Origin: Polaribacter sp. BAL334
GTDB lineage: Bacteria; Bacteroidota; Bacteroidia; Flavobacteriales; Flavobacteriaceae
Direction of reading: 5' to 3'
Assembly (NCBI RefSeq): GCF_015767435.1
Contig: NZ_JADWOV010000310.1
Coordinates: 1-64,000 of the forward strand
Length of the DNA stretch: 64,000 nucleotides
Shown: positions 43,915 through 53,555 of the stretch, piece after piece
Layout of the letters: each line of letters begins with the position of its first letter
Position numbering within the stretch: the stretch's first letter is position 1
The notes under the pieces: generated by a model
Database searches by the model: none
Told to the model about the DNA's origin: nothing
Seen by the model: the letters and a program-made list of their open reading frames with translations, nothing else
Made by a program: the position numbers and the translations under genes

Positions 43915-44529
43915 ATGCTTAACTATTTATCAATATTGAGATTTAGTGCGATTATTTTATTGAATTCCACTAATAATTCAACTAAAATCGCATCTCAAAA
44001 AACAACCAACATAGAAACTATTGGAGAAATATCTTTCTGGAATTCTTTAAAAGCATTGCAAGGAAAAACATTTGAGGGCACTATTGAAAATGCTCCTGCC
44101 AATGACGATTTTTTTGATAAAAAATTAGTAATGCATGTGCTTTATAGCGATGACGAAACGATTTTAATTCCTTTTAACGTTGGTGATAATTTATCGAGAA
44201 CTTGGATTTTTACAAACAAAAATAACCGCATTCAACTGAAACATGATCATCGCATGAAAAATGGTGAAAATGACAAAATCACCATGTATGGTGGAATTGC
44301 TTCAAATCAAGGAACATCAACAATGCAAATTTTTCCTGCTGATGAAGAAACCCAAAAATTGATTCCTGCAGCATTTTCAAATGTTTGGTGGGTAACTTTA
44401 GATAACAACACTTTTACGTATAACTTAAGAAGAATTGGCTCAGATAGAGTATTTACAGTTTCATTCGATTTGACCAAAGAAATTGAAAAACCTGCACCTT
44501 CTTGGGGTTGGGAAAATTTTAAAAAATAA
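43915..44529 (+). CDS. Conserved hypothetical protein after the anti-sigma gene
   Basis: The 204-residue protein has a short hydrophobic N-terminus (I-L-R-F-S-A-I-I-L-L) that may be a weak signal peptide. The rest is beta-rich, with W-N-S-L-K-A-L-Q-G-K-T-F-E-G, H-D-H-R, M-Y-G-G and F-P-A-D-E-E-T. The last motif and the following P-A-A segment look like a conserved family, but I cannot name it. It follows the anti-sigma gene by 64 bases and is likely part of the same regulon. Confidence 0.75.
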   Translation: MLNYLSILRFSAIILLNSTNNSTKIASQKTTNIETIGEISFWNSLKALQGKTFEGTIENAPANDDFFDKKLVMHVLYSDDETILIPFNVGDNLSRTWIFTNKNNRIQLKHDHRMKNGENDKITMYGGIASNQGTSTMQIFPADEETQKLIPAAFSNVWWVTLDNNTFTYNLRRIGSDRVFTVSFDLTKEIEKPAPSWGWENFKK

Positions 44530-44683
44530 CCCATTTTTTAAATCTAAAGTAATTTTTTATTAATATTCAAAAACTAATTTATTCATTTTTGTGAAATATT
44601 TATATCAAAAATAATTGAATAATGAATAATATTTAATAAAAATAACTTTTTCATAATTTATTATTACTGAACTTTCAATTTCA

Positions 44684-44713
44684 TTGAAAATAATATAGCT
44701 TTACTTATATTTG
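44684..44713 (+). promoter_or_regulatory. Promoter of the ATP-grasp/alpha-E/transglutaminase operon
   Basis: TTG (44684-44686), 19 bases, then TATATTTG (44706-44713). A full consensus match 18 bases before the ATG, within a 200-base AT-rich intergenic region. Confidence 0.72.
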
Positions 44714-44731
44714 AAAAAAAATAGATACAGT

Positions 44732-46177
44732 ATGGATAAAGGTTTCTTATTTTCATCTTATGACGAGCTTCCAAATACGTGGGATGAAATGATTAGCAAT
44801 ACTGCTGAAATTAGGCCACAATATGAAGCAATTATTGAGTGCTTGAAGAAAATTTCACAGGAAGAACTCAGTAAAAAAGAAGAACTTTCCAAGCAACTTT
44901 TTATGAGTCAAGGTGTTACATTCACTGTATATAATGACAATGAAGGTATTGAGAAAATATTTCCTTTTGATATTGTTCCAAGAATCATCACAGGTGCAGA
45001 ATGGGATTTTATTGAAAGAGGCATCAAACAACGCATCAAAGCACTGAACTTATTTATAAAAGACATTTATAATGAGCAATTTATCATCAAAGATGGCATT
45101 GTTCCTGCTGATTTGATTTATTCTTGTCCTAATTATCTGCGAGAAATGAAAGGGGTAAAAGTGCCTCATGATATTTATGTACACATTGCAGGGGTAGATT
45201 TGATTCGGAATAATGATGGCGAATTTTATGTATTGGAAGACAATTTACGCACACCTTCAGGAGTAAGTTATATGCTTGAAAATAGAGAAATTTCAAAGCG
45301 TTTGTATCCAGGTATTTTGCCCAAAAACAATGTGCGTTCGGTTTCTAATTATCCCAATTTATTGTATAAAAAACTGAAAGATTTATCTTACAAAAACAAT
45401 CCTAATATTGTTTTGTTAACTCCAGGAATATACAATTCTGCGTATTATGAACACAGTACTTTAGCACGATTGATGGGAATTGAACTAGTAGAAGGAAGTG
45501 ATTTGGTTGTAAAAAATCATTTTGTGTATATGAAAACCACTAATGGTTTAAAACAAGTGGATGTGATTTACAGACGTGTAGATGATGATTTTTTAGATCC
45601 TTTAGAGTTTAACGCAAACAGTATTTTGGGAGTTGCTGGAATTATGGCATCTTATCGAAAAGGAAATGTAAATATCATCAATGCGCCTGGAACTGGTGTT
45701 GCTGATGACAAAGCCATTTATGTATATGTTCCTGATATGATTCATTATTATTTGAATGAAGAGCCTATTTTAAAAAATATTGAAACCTATCAATTGGGCA
45801 AACCAGAAGAACTGAAACACGTAATTGAAAATATCAAAACCATGGTCATCAAAAAAACAGATGGAAGTGGTGGATATGGGATGTTAATGGGACATGAAGC
45901 AAGTGAAGAAGAAATAAATGACTACCTTGCTACCGTTCAAAAAAATCCAAGTGCATTTATAGCACAACCAATTTTAAAGCTCTCAACTGCGCCTTGTTAT
46001 ATCAATGGAAAATTATCTCCACGTTGTATAGATTTGCGCCCTTTTGCACTTTCTGGTAAAGATGGTATTGAAATATGCCCTGGTGGTTTGACAAGAGTTG
46101 CCCTAAAAAAAGGTTCGTTAGTGGTGAATAGTTCACAAGGTGGAGGCAGTAAAGATACTTGGGTAATTCAAGAATAA
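44732..46177 (+). CDS. Circularly permuted ATP-grasp protein
   Basis: The 481-residue protein is of the COG2308 family (DUF404/DUF407). Visible are R-I-I-T-G-A-E-W, V-L-E-D-N-L-R-T-P-S-G-V-S-Y, the nucleotide-binding V-I-K-K-T-D-G-S-G-G-Y-G-M and F-I-A-Q-P-I. Such proteins are predicted peptide ligases or synthetases. The start is ATG 44732, with a promoter ending 18 bases before it. It is the first gene of a three-gene operon that recurs across bacteria with alpha-E and transglutaminase partners. Confidence 0.9.
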   Translation: MDKGFLFSSYDELPNTWDEMISNTAEIRPQYEAIIECLKKISQEELSKKEELSKQLFMSQGVTFTVYNDNEGIEKIFPFDIVPRIITGAEWDFIERGIKQRIKALNLFIKDIYNEQFIIKDGIVPADLIYSCPNYLREMKGVKVPHDIYVHIAGVDLIRNNDGEFYVLEDNLRTPSGVSYMLENREISKRLYPGILPKNNVRSVSNYPNLLYKKLKDLSYKNNPNIVLLTPGIYNSAYYEHSTLARLMGIELVEGSDLVVKNHFVYMKTTNGLKQVDVIYRRVDDDFLDPLEFNANSILGVAGIMASYRKGNVNIINAPGTGVADDKAIYVYVPDMIHYYLNEEPILKNIETYQLGKPEELKHVIENIKTMVIKKTDGSGGYGMLMGHEASEEEINDYLATVQKNPSAFIAQPILKLSTAPCYINGKLSPRCIDLRPFALSGKDGIEICPGGLTRVALKKGSLVVNSSQGGGSKDTWVIQE

Positions 46178-46187
46178 TCATACAGAT

Positions 46188-47114
46188 ATGTTAAGTAGAG
46201 CAGCAAATAATTTAATTTGGATAGAACGTTATATGGAACGTGGCAATGGCATGTTAAGTTTGCTAAAAGTAAACTTTTCTGCCAATCAAGATTCGCCAGA
46301 ATTGTTTTCTTGGTCGCCTATTATCAAAAACTACAATGCTTCTGAAAATGAATTTTATACAGAAGATGCTATTGAATGTATTGAATATTTAATTTTCAAT
46401 GCAGACAACCCGAATTCTATTTTGAATTTAGTCACCAAAGCACGTGAAAATGCACGAAGTGTTCAGGAACATTTATCGCGCGAATTGTGGTTGTGTATCA
46501 ATAATTATTATTTGTATTTGACACAAAAAGATTTGATAAAAAAGTTACGAACAGAAGATCCTGTTGTTTTCTTGGATGATTTGAAAAAATTTCATTTGAT
46601 GTATATTGGCACTATGGACATCACTCAAGAACGTGGTCCCTCCTATTACTTCATGAATGTTGGACGATTTTTAGAGAGATTGATTCAAATTTCCGAATTT
46701 ACAGCCATGAAATTGATTGAAGTTTCGAAAACAACTGACAGCTTAGAACAAAGCTTTTATTGGAAAAACTTATTGCTTTCTGTTGGTGGATATCAATTGT
46801 ATTTGAAAACTTACAAGTCTTCTTTTCAAGAGGATAATGTGATTCACATGTTGTTTCAAGACCAATTATTTCCAAGATCTATGTATTATTGCGTAAATAA
46901 ACTGAATCGACATGTAAAGCAATTGATTGATATTCAGGAACTGGAAAAAAATAATACCGAATTTTTACTCGGAAAATTGGAAAGCACCATTAAATATGCT
47001 ACTATTGAAAGTATCAATCAGCAAGGATTGAATCAGTTTGTACTAGGTATCAAACAAGATATTAAAAACATTTCTTTTAGTATCAATACCGTGTACTTTT
47101 CACATTCAAATTAA
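46188..47114 (+). CDS. Alpha-E domain protein
   Basis: The 308-residue all-helical protein (COG2307, DUF403) has the conserved start M-L-S-R-A-A-N-N-L-I-W-I-E-R-Y-M-E-R, A-R-E-N-A-R-S-V-Q-E and F-M-N-V-G-R-F-L-E-R. Alpha-E proteins go with permuted ATP-grasp enzymes and transglutaminases and are thought to take part in making or modifying a small peptide. It begins ten bases after the ATP-grasp stop. Confidence 0.9.
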   Translation: MLSRAANNLIWIERYMERGNGMLSLLKVNFSANQDSPELFSWSPIIKNYNASENEFYTEDAIECIEYLIFNADNPNSILNLVTKARENARSVQEHLSRELWLCINNYYLYLTQKDLIKKLRTEDPVVFLDDLKKFHLMYIGTMDITQERGPSYYFMNVGRFLERLIQISEFTAMKLIEVSKTTDSLEQSFYWKNLLLSVGGYQLYLKTYKSSFQEDNVIHMLFQDQLFPRSMYYCVNKLNRHVKQLIDIQELEKNNTEFLLGKLESTIKYATIESINQQGLNQFVLGIKQDIKNISFSINTVYFSHSN

Positions 47115-47123
47115 ACGCAACTA

Positions 47124-48077
47124 ATGCCTACATTTTATATCAATCATCTTACTAAATATACCTATAGCAATACCGTTATTGATGCTGCCAACAGAATTAT
47201 GTTGTTTCCCATCAATGATGCATATCAAAAAGTAACTTCTCAAAAAATCAACATCAATTCCAATCCATCAATTGAAACTCATACTGATTATTTTGACAAT
47301 ACAGTAGGTACTTTTATGATTGTAGAACCTCATTCAACCTTGATTATTGAATCGGAAATTGAGGTGGATGTCTATTCAAGAATGTTTCCTGAAGATATGA
47401 TTGATCCTGTATTGCAATGGCAAACGTTGAAAACTATTTCACATAAAACGGAATTTATTGATTTTACAAAATTCAAATCATTTGCAGGTAGTGAAGAAGT
47501 ATTAGCATATTTGCACACTTTTGATAAAAATACAGTAACACCATATCAATTTCTACAAGCTTTGAGTTCATTTATTTTCAATGAATTTAAGTATATCAAA
47601 GGGATTACAACCGTAAACACTACCTTGGATGAAGTATGGGAAATCAAATCAGGAGTGTGTCAAGATTTCACCAATTTTATGTTGCAAGCCTGCAAAATGA
47701 TGGGGATTCCTGCAAGATATGTCAGTGGCTATTTGTGTCCTTACGAAAGTTTTTCACGTGGAGAAGGTGCAACACACGCTTGGATTGAAGCATTTATTCC
47801 CAATTATGGTTGGTTAGGTTTTGATCCAACCAATAATATCATTGCCACAGAGCATCATGTGCGTTTGGCAATAGGCAGAAATTATAACGATTGTTCGCCA
47901 GTAAAAGGTGTTTTTAGAGGTAAAGTTGAAGACAAACTTGAAGTAAATGTCACAGTAGATACCACCAAAAAATTTGTAGAAAAACAACCGATTTTCGAAA
48001 CTACTGACCAATTTAAAGATGCCAATAGATACCAAAAAAACTTAGAAATATTGCAACAACATCAACAGCAGCAGTAA
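47124..48077 (+). CDS. Transglutaminase-family protease-like protein
   Basis: The 317-residue cytoplasmic protein has an N-terminal beta domain (bacterial transglutaminase-like N, about 1-90) and a catalytic core with cysteine in S-G-V-C-Q-D-F-T-N-F, histidine in A-T-H-A-W-I-E and aspartate in G-F-D-P-T-N-N. The C-terminus is glutamine-rich (Q-Q-H-Q-Q-Q-Q). Members hydrolyse or transfer peptide amides. It is the third gene of the operon, nine bases after the alpha-E gene. Confidence 0.9.
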   Translation: MPTFYINHLTKYTYSNTVIDAANRIMLFPINDAYQKVTSQKININSNPSIETHTDYFDNTVGTFMIVEPHSTLIIESEIEVDVYSRMFPEDMIDPVLQWQTLKTISHKTEFIDFTKFKSFAGSEEVLAYLHTFDKNTVTPYQFLQALSSFIFNEFKYIKGITTVNTTLDEVWEIKSGVCQDFTNFMLQACKMMGIPARYVSGYLCPYESFSRGEGATHAWIEAFIPNYGWLGFDPTNNIIATEHHVRLAIGRNYNDCSPVKGVFRGKVEDKLEVNVTVDTTKKFVEKQPIFETTDQFKDANRYQKNLEILQQHQQQQ

Positions 48078-48080
48078 AAT

Positions 48081-48120
48081 ATTCAACGTTTTGAATTTAA
48101 GATTCAACGTTGAATTATTC
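48081..48120. terminator. Weak hairpin between the transglutaminase and pepE genes
   Basis: The inverted repeat ATTCAACGTT / AACGTTGAAT (48081-48090 and 48106-48115) has a 15-base loop and no long T run. It lies between convergent genes. Confidence 0.45.
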
Positions 48121-48198
48121 TCAAACTTAAAGTAAACTGCTAAAATCAAAAATTCAAATAATTGATTTTCAGGGGTTCTGTTTCTTTTTCAAGAAAAC

Positions 48199-48903
48199 TT
48201 ACTGACTCAAAAATTCACTTTCACTCTCAATTTCTATGGGCGTTTTGTTGGGCACAAACCATCTTGCCGTTAAATTTCCCTTTAAAGTTATCGAATTTCC
48301 AGTTACTTTTAACCAGCTTCCTTCACGCAAACCCATGACAGGCGTATTGTTAAAAACATGAAACTCTTTGATGCGAGTTTCGCGAGTTTCGCCCATGTGT
48401 GTGGAATTTTGAACAGCATCTATAAAATGTGCATTCAAATTGAAAGGCAAGCATCCTAAAGTTTCAAAACTTGGCGGATATACAATGGGCATATCATTGG
48501 TTGTCATCATTGAAACTCCACAAATATTCCCTCCTGCACTTGTCCCTAAATACGGAGTTCCGTTTTCAAGTACTTTTTTCAATACAACAAGAATATCGTT
48601 TTTATACAACTGATTGACCAATTCAAAAGTATTTCCTCCACCTGTAAAAATTGCTTTGGCATTTTCTAACGCTTCTTTTGGGTTGTCAAATTGATGAATG
48701 CCAACTACTTTTTTAGAAATTTTTGCAAAAGCATTCTTTACAATTCGAGTATATTCATCATATGAAATTCCACTTGGTCTTGCATATGGAATAAAAAGTA
48801 CTGTATCAGCATCTTTGAACAAAAGGCTTATTTCGGGTAACAAATAAGCTAAATAATCACTTCCATACACTGTAGAAGTACTTGCGATAATCATATTTTT
48901 CAT
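48199..48903 (-). CDS. pepE: Peptidase E (alpha-aspartyl dipeptidase)
   Basis: The 234-residue S51 family enzyme has the catalytic serine in G-T-S-A-G-G-N, the G-G-G-N-T-F turn, and H-F-I-D-A-V-Q with the family histidine region. Peptidase E cuts dipeptides with N-terminal aspartate in the cytoplasm. The start is set at ATG 48903 (M-K-N-M-I-I-A-S-T); an upstream codon at 48951 would add a hydrophobic segment not seen in the family. A -7-like box (48908-48915) sits so close that the mRNA may be nearly leaderless. Confidence 0.88.
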   Translation of the reverse strand: MKNMIIASTSTVYGSDYLAYLLPEISLLFKDADTVLFIPYARPSGISYDEYTRIVKNAFAKISKKVVGIHQFDNPKEALENAKAIFTGGGNTFELVNQLYKNDILVVLKKVLENGTPYLGTSAGGNICGVSMMTTNDMPIVYPPSFETLGCLPFNLNAHFIDAVQNSTHMGETRETRIKEFHVFNNTPVMGLREGSWLKVTGNSITLKGNLTARWFVPNKTPIEIESESEFLSQ

Positions 48904-49035
48904 ACTCCAAAAATAAAATAATTTTACAATTATGCTTACATAAAAAAACAAAATTCTGGATTTAACATAAGATTACAATTCTATTAATATCAATTTAAGA
49001 AAGTTAATTTCTTAATTTGCTGTAAATAAATTTCT

Positions 49036-49830
49036 ATGAAAATAAAATTACTTTCTCTTTTGCTATTTATTTCTTTTCATTGTTTATCTCAAGACAATAG
49101 TTTTACTTTTTATGGAAAAATAATTGATTCTGTAAACATTGTAAAAAATGTAAATGTGATTAATTTAAACACCAAAAAAGGAACATTTTCTGATGATGAA
49201 GGAAATTTTAATATTTATGTTTCAATTAATGACACACTTCAAATCAGTTCAATTGGATATGTAACAAAAAAAATACCAATATTAAAATTGCATTCTCAAA
49301 AAACCAAACACCTCATTTTTTTAAAAGAATATACCACAACATTAGCGGAAGTAATTATTAAAAAAAACAAATTATCAGGTTCTCTTTTATTGGATATTAA
49401 AAAAACACCCAAAGATTCTATTGGAGAAATCGTTAGAAATGTGGTTTCTAGCATAAAAAAGTTAGATTTTAATGCAATTTCAAAAACACCAATAAGTATT
49501 GATGAAGCTCATTTAACAAAAGCTTCTGTAATAAGATTGCCAAATTATTTTGAAGGTGTTGGAACTAAACTTGGAGGCAATTCAAAACCTTATCAATCAT
49601 TGATTGAAAAAAATCAAAAAGTAACTAGCATTGCTGATAAAATTTTATCCGAATTTGGAAAAGATTTTTTCTTTGAAAAACTAAAAATTCCTCAAGAAAA
49701 ATATCATCAATTTATTAGTTTTTGTTCGTATTCAAAAATATATGAAATGCATAAAAAAGGAGAAATTTTGGCTTTGATTGAATTTTTAACATCAGAAAGC
49801 AAAAATTACTTAAAAATTATGAGTGAATAA
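49036..49830 (+). CDS. Secreted carboxypeptidase-regulatory-like protein, paralogue 1
   Basis: The 264-residue protein has a signal peptide ending at H-C-L-S-Q, then a CarboxypepD_reg-like beta-sandwich (about 22-110: G-K-I-I-D-S, K-G-T-F-S-D-D-E-G-N-F) and a helical C-terminal domain with D-K-I-L-S-E-F-G-K-D-F-F-F-E-K-L-K-I-P. No TonB barrel is present, so it is not a receptor. It shares domain order and the C-terminal motif with the next gene. The function is unknown. Confidence 0.82.
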   Translation: MKIKLLSLLLFISFHCLSQDNSFTFYGKIIDSVNIVKNVNVINLNTKKGTFSDDEGNFNIYVSINDTLQISSIGYVTKKIPILKLHSQKTKHLIFLKEYTTTLAEVIIKKNKLSGSLLLDIKKTPKDSIGEIVRNVVSSIKKLDFNAISKTPISIDEAHLTKASVIRLPNYFEGVGTKLGGNSKPYQSLIEKNQKVTSIADKILSEFGKDFFFEKLKIPQEKYHQFISFCSYSKIYEMHKKGEILALIEFLTSESKNYLKIMSE

Positions 49831-49910
49831 AGGACAAACCTTATTCACTTTCCTTATTAGCTTTAACAAAAGTTTAATTGGAAGCTCTATGTTTTTATCA
49901 AGTAAAACAA

Positions 49911-49918
49911 TAAATTTG
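49911..49918 (+). promoter_or_regulatory. Putative -7 box TAAATTTG before paralogue 2
   Basis: An exact TAnnTTTG match 17 bases before the ATG at 49936. The nearest TTG is too far upstream (30 bases) for a standard -33. Confidence 0.4.
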
Positions 49919-49935
49919 GGATTATAATCAAACAA

Positions 49936-50742
49936 ATGTTAAAAAAATTATTTTCATTTTTTTTTATCCTATTAATTAGTTTCTCATTTTTTGCTCAAAA
50001 AAAGAACATCATTTTAAGCGGAAAAGTGATGGATTCTCTTGGAATCGTTAAAAATGCCAATATCATCAACCTTAAAACCAATCAGGGAACTTTTTCAAAT
50101 GACGAAGGTTTGTTTCGAATTTTTGTTTCTGAAGGCGATAGTGTTCAGTTTTCTTCCATTCAACATTACACAAAAAAAATAAAGATAAATACCCAAATTT
50201 TCAATGATAAAACCATTGAAATTACCTTGACAGCTTCTACCTATGTTTTGGACGAATTTGAACTAAAAAAACACAATCTTTCTGGAAGATTGGGAATTGA
50301 CACTAAAAATGTTCCTATTGATAAAAAAGACTCCCTGTTAAAAAAAGTGATGGATTTATCGAAAGTGAATATGAAAATCGTTGAAGGTGATGATTATATT
50401 GACACTAGAGTGCGTCCACAAATCGTAACTGTTGATCCAACTGCACGATTTGCTGGAGCTGGAGCCACTGCTAATATTGCTTTCAAATATTCAGAAAAAC
50501 TGTGGGCTTTGCGCAAAGAATTGGAACGTAAAAAAGCATTTCCTTATAAGTTATTATCGGAATTGGGTGACAAATTTTTCTTTGATGATTTGAAAATTCC
50601 GTTAGACAATTATTTTCATTTCTTAGAATATTGCAATCCTTTAGGGATTGAAAAAATGCACAAAGAAGGACGATTGCTTGAAGTGATAAAAATATTAAAA
50701 ACAGAAAGCGTCACATATCTTAAAATCATAAAAAATGAGTAA
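49936..50742 (+). CDS. Secreted carboxypeptidase-regulatory-like protein, paralogue 2
   Basis: The 268-residue protein has a signal peptide ending at F-F-A-Q. It has the same layout as the preceding gene: a regulatory-like beta domain (G-K-V-M-D-S, Q-G-T-F-S-N-D-E-G) and a C-terminal region with L-L-S-E-L-G-D-K-F-F-F-D-D-L-K-I-P. A middle insert (R-F-A-G-A-G-A-T-A) differs. The pair arose by duplication. The DUF6702 gene follows after 30 bases. Confidence 0.82.
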   Translation: MLKKLFSFFFILLISFSFFAQKKNIILSGKVMDSLGIVKNANIINLKTNQGTFSNDEGLFRIFVSEGDSVQFSSIQHYTKKIKINTQIFNDKTIEITLTASTYVLDEFELKKHNLSGRLGIDTKNVPIDKKDSLLKKVMDLSKVNMKIVEGDDYIDTRVRPQIVTVDPTARFAGAGATANIAFKYSEKLWALRKELERKKAFPYKLLSELGDKFFFDDLKIPLDNYFHFLEYCNPLGIEKMHKEGRLLEVIKILKTESVTYLKIIKNE

Positions 50743-50772
50743 ATTGCCTTTTTATTTGATTGAAAATAATTC

Positions 50773-51270
50773 ATGAAAAACTATTCATTTTTACTCTTAC
50801 TTTTTATCATTCCATTATGTTCTTTTTCAGTTCATAAATATTATTTAAGTCTCACACAAATCAAATTTAAACCCGAAGCTAAATCAGTTCAAATCATCAT
50901 CAATGTTTTTATGGATGATATTGAATTGGCGCTCAATAAAGATTACAATATTGATTTACAACTCACTACCAAAAAAGAATTACCAAATAACGATGTGTAT
51001 TTTGAAAAATATTTAAGAGATAAATTGCAATTCACCATTGACGGAACTCAAAAAAAATTCAATTATATAGGCAAAGAATATGAAAATGATTTGGTGTATT
51101 TTTATTTAGAAATTGAAAATATCAATCAAGTAAAAACAATTAAAATCAATAATAAAATATTGATCAAACATTTTCCAGACCAACAAAATTTGGTAAAAAC
51201 CTCTATTGGAAAAACCAACAAAAGTGTGCTTCTTAACAAAGATGAAACTTTTGGAACCCTAGAACATTAA
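50773..51270 (+). CDS. DUF6702 family secreted protein
   Basis: The 165-residue protein has a signal peptide (L-L-L-L-F-I-I-P-L-C-S-F-S), then the family start H-K-Y-Y-L-S-L-T-Q-I-K-F and K-S-V-Q-I-I-I-N-V-F-M-D-D-I-E. In flavobacteria this family lies directly before M1 peptidase genes, as here (21 bases). The function is unknown; a periplasmic role linked to peptide breakdown is inferred from context. Confidence 0.82.
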   Translation: MKNYSFLLLLFIIPLCSFSVHKYYLSLTQIKFKPEAKSVQIIINVFMDDIELALNKDYNIDLQLTTKKELPNNDVYFEKYLRDKLQFTIDGTQKKFNYIGKEYENDLVYFYLEIENINQVKTIKINNKILIKHFPDQQNLVKTSIGKTNKSVLLNKDETFGTLEH

Positions 51271-51291
51271 TCAATTCAAACCTCAATACAC

Positions 51292-53403
51292 ATGAAAAAA
51301 ATCGGATTTCTATTACTTTCTTTTGTTTTTTTGAGCACTTCCTATGCTCAGACTACAAAACAAGGACACACCAACGAAAACAAATTCAGACAAATGTATG
51401 ATTTGTTGGCAACACCCAATGAACAGCACAATGCTACTGGTGCACCAGGAAAAGGCTATACACAACAAAAAGTAGATTATGTAATCGACGTCACTTTAGA
51501 TGATGAAAAACAGAAAATTACAGGCGCTGAAACCATTACCTATCATAACAATTCTCCTGATAAATTGGAATTTTTGTGGGTGCAATTAGACCAAAATATG
51601 CGTGCCAAAGATTCAAAAACTCCAGATATCAATCCCAATAAAATTCCTGAAAAGTTAAGCAAAACTCGTTTTGAAAAAGCTTTTGAGAATGAACCATTTG
51701 ATGGCGGTTTTAACATCATGAGTGTTACAAATGTAGATGGTTCTCCCCTTTCTTATACCATCAATCAAACCATGATGCGTATCAATTTGGTGAAACCATT
51801 GGCTTCTGGCGAAAAATTTAAGTTCAACATCAAATGGTGGTACAACATCAATAATCATAGAGAAGATGGAGGAAGATCAGGTTTTGAACATTTCCCAAAA
51901 GACGGAAATAACAACTATGTAATTGCACAATTTTACCCAAGATTGTGTGTGTATGACAATGTAGAAGGATGGCAAAATGACCAATTTTGGGGACGAAGTG
52001 AATTTGCCTTAGAATTTGGAGATTTCACTGTAAACATCACAGTTCCTGAAGATCACATGTTGGGTGCTACAGGGGTTTTATTAAATGAAAAAGAAGTCTT
52101 GTCAAAAACGGAACTGAAAAGATTGGCAGACGCTAAAAAAAGTTTTGACAATCCTATCATCATTAGAACTCAAGAAGAAGCTATCAACTTTGAAAAATCG
52201 AAAGCAACAAAAACAAAAACATGGAAGTTTTTTGCTGAAAACGTGCGTGATTATGCTTTTGCAACCTCAAGAAAATTTATTTGGGATGGAATGGCTGTTG
52301 ATATCAATGGAAAAACAGTGATGGCTTATTCCTTGTATTCGAAAGAAGCAAATCCTTTGTATGGTGATCATTCTACAAGAGCAGTAGCTCAAACCTTAAA
52401 AACCTACTCTCAATACACGTTTGATTATCCTTATCACAAAGCAATTTCTGTGGACGGACAAATGGGAATGGAATATCCTCAAATTTGTTTCAATCCAGGA
52501 AGACCAAATCCTGATGGAACGTATTCTGACAGAGTAAAATATACCATGATTAAAGTAACCATTCACGAAGTGGGTCACAACTTTTTTCCAATGATTGTCA
52601 ATTCAGATGAAAGACAATGGACTTGGATGGACGAAGGATTGAATTCGTATTTAGAAATGTTGGCAGAATTGGCGTATGATAAAAATTTCCCAATGTCAAG
52701 AGGATTGCCAAAAAATATTGTGAATTATATGAGTGGAGATCAATCAAAAATTGCGCCCATCATGTCAAAAGGAGACAATGTATATAGTTTTGGAAACAAC
52801 GCGTATGGCAAACCTGCAACAGGACTTTGGATGTTGCGCGAAACTATTATGGGCAAAGAATTGTTTGACCATGCATTCAAAACCTATGCACAAAGATGGA
52901 TGTTCAAACACCCAACTCCTGAGGATTTTTTCAGAACCATGGAAGACGCTTCTGGAGTCGATTTGGATTGGTTTTGGAGAGGTTGGTTTTTCACAACAGA
53001 TGTTACTGATATAGGAGTTAAAGGAGTGAAAAAATTCTATTCTTCTTCAAGTTCAGACGACACCGTAAACTTTATTGAAGATACTTCTGAGGGTTTAGGA
53101 TATGCAACAAGTCACTCAAAATACCATTACGAAATTACCTATGAAAAACCAGGAGGTTTGGTAATGCCAATCATTGTAGAATTTACCTATAAAGATGGCA
53201 CCAAAGAACGAAAAACCTATCCAGCACAAATTTGGAGATATACAGATGACGAAGTAACCAAAGTTTTTTCTAGCTCAAAACAAATAGAAAGTATTGTAGT
53301 GGATCCAGATTTAGAAACGGCTGATGTGGATACTTCTAACAATAGTTTTCCAAGAGAAAAAAGCGATAAATTCGACAAATTCAAAAAAGAGATTAAAGGG
53401 TAA
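51292..53403 (+). CDS. Secreted M1-family metallopeptidase, copy 1
   Basis: The 703-residue protein has a signal peptide ending at T-S-Y-A-Q. It has an N-terminal beta domain, the aminopeptidase motif G-M-E-Y-P (in place of G-A-M-E-N), and the zinc site H-E-V-G-H-N-F near residue 424, with the third ligand in D-E-G-L-N about 20 residues on. No T9SS tail is present. The G-M-E-Y-P variant is typical of Bacteroidota M1 enzymes. A tandem paralogue follows behind a terminator. Confidence 0.93.
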   Translation: MKKIGFLLLSFVFLSTSYAQTTKQGHTNENKFRQMYDLLATPNEQHNATGAPGKGYTQQKVDYVIDVTLDDEKQKITGAETITYHNNSPDKLEFLWVQLDQNMRAKDSKTPDINPNKIPEKLSKTRFEKAFENEPFDGGFNIMSVTNVDGSPLSYTINQTMMRINLVKPLASGEKFKFNIKWWYNINNHREDGGRSGFEHFPKDGNNNYVIAQFYPRLCVYDNVEGWQNDQFWGRSEFALEFGDFTVNITVPEDHMLGATGVLLNEKEVLSKTELKRLADAKKSFDNPIIIRTQEEAINFEKSKATKTKTWKFFAENVRDYAFATSRKFIWDGMAVDINGKTVMAYSLYSKEANPLYGDHSTRAVAQTLKTYSQYTFDYPYHKAISVDGQMGMEYPQICFNPGRPNPDGTYSDRVKYTMIKVTIHEVGHNFFPMIVNSDERQWTWMDEGLNSYLEMLAELAYDKNFPMSRGLPKNIVNYMSGDQSKIAPIMSKGDNVYSFGNNAYGKPATGLWMLRETIMGKELFDHAFKTYAQRWMFKHPTPEDFFRTMEDASGVDLDWFWRGWFFTTDVTDIGVKGVKKFYSSSSSDDTVNFIEDTSEGLGYATSHSKYHYEITYEKPGGLVMPIIVEFTYKDGTKERKTYPAQIWRYTDDEVTKVFSSSKQIESIVVDPDLETADVDTSNNSFPREKSDKFDKFKKEIKG

Positions 53404-53423
53404 ATTTGTAGTTCCATATCTTT

Positions 53424-53461
53424 TAAAAAAAGTACTGTCCATTGACAGTACTTTTTTTTTG
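53424..53461 (+). terminator. Terminator after M1 peptidase copy 1
   Basis: The stem AAAAGTACTGTC / GACAGTACTTTT runs into ten T residues. Confidence 0.9.
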
Positions 53462-53555
53462 GTAAAGGTTTGTTAAAATTATAGATTTTTCGCTCAAATT
53501 TAATGTGAATTACTACTTTAGTGGGCAATATTCAATTTAAATCAAATCAATACAA

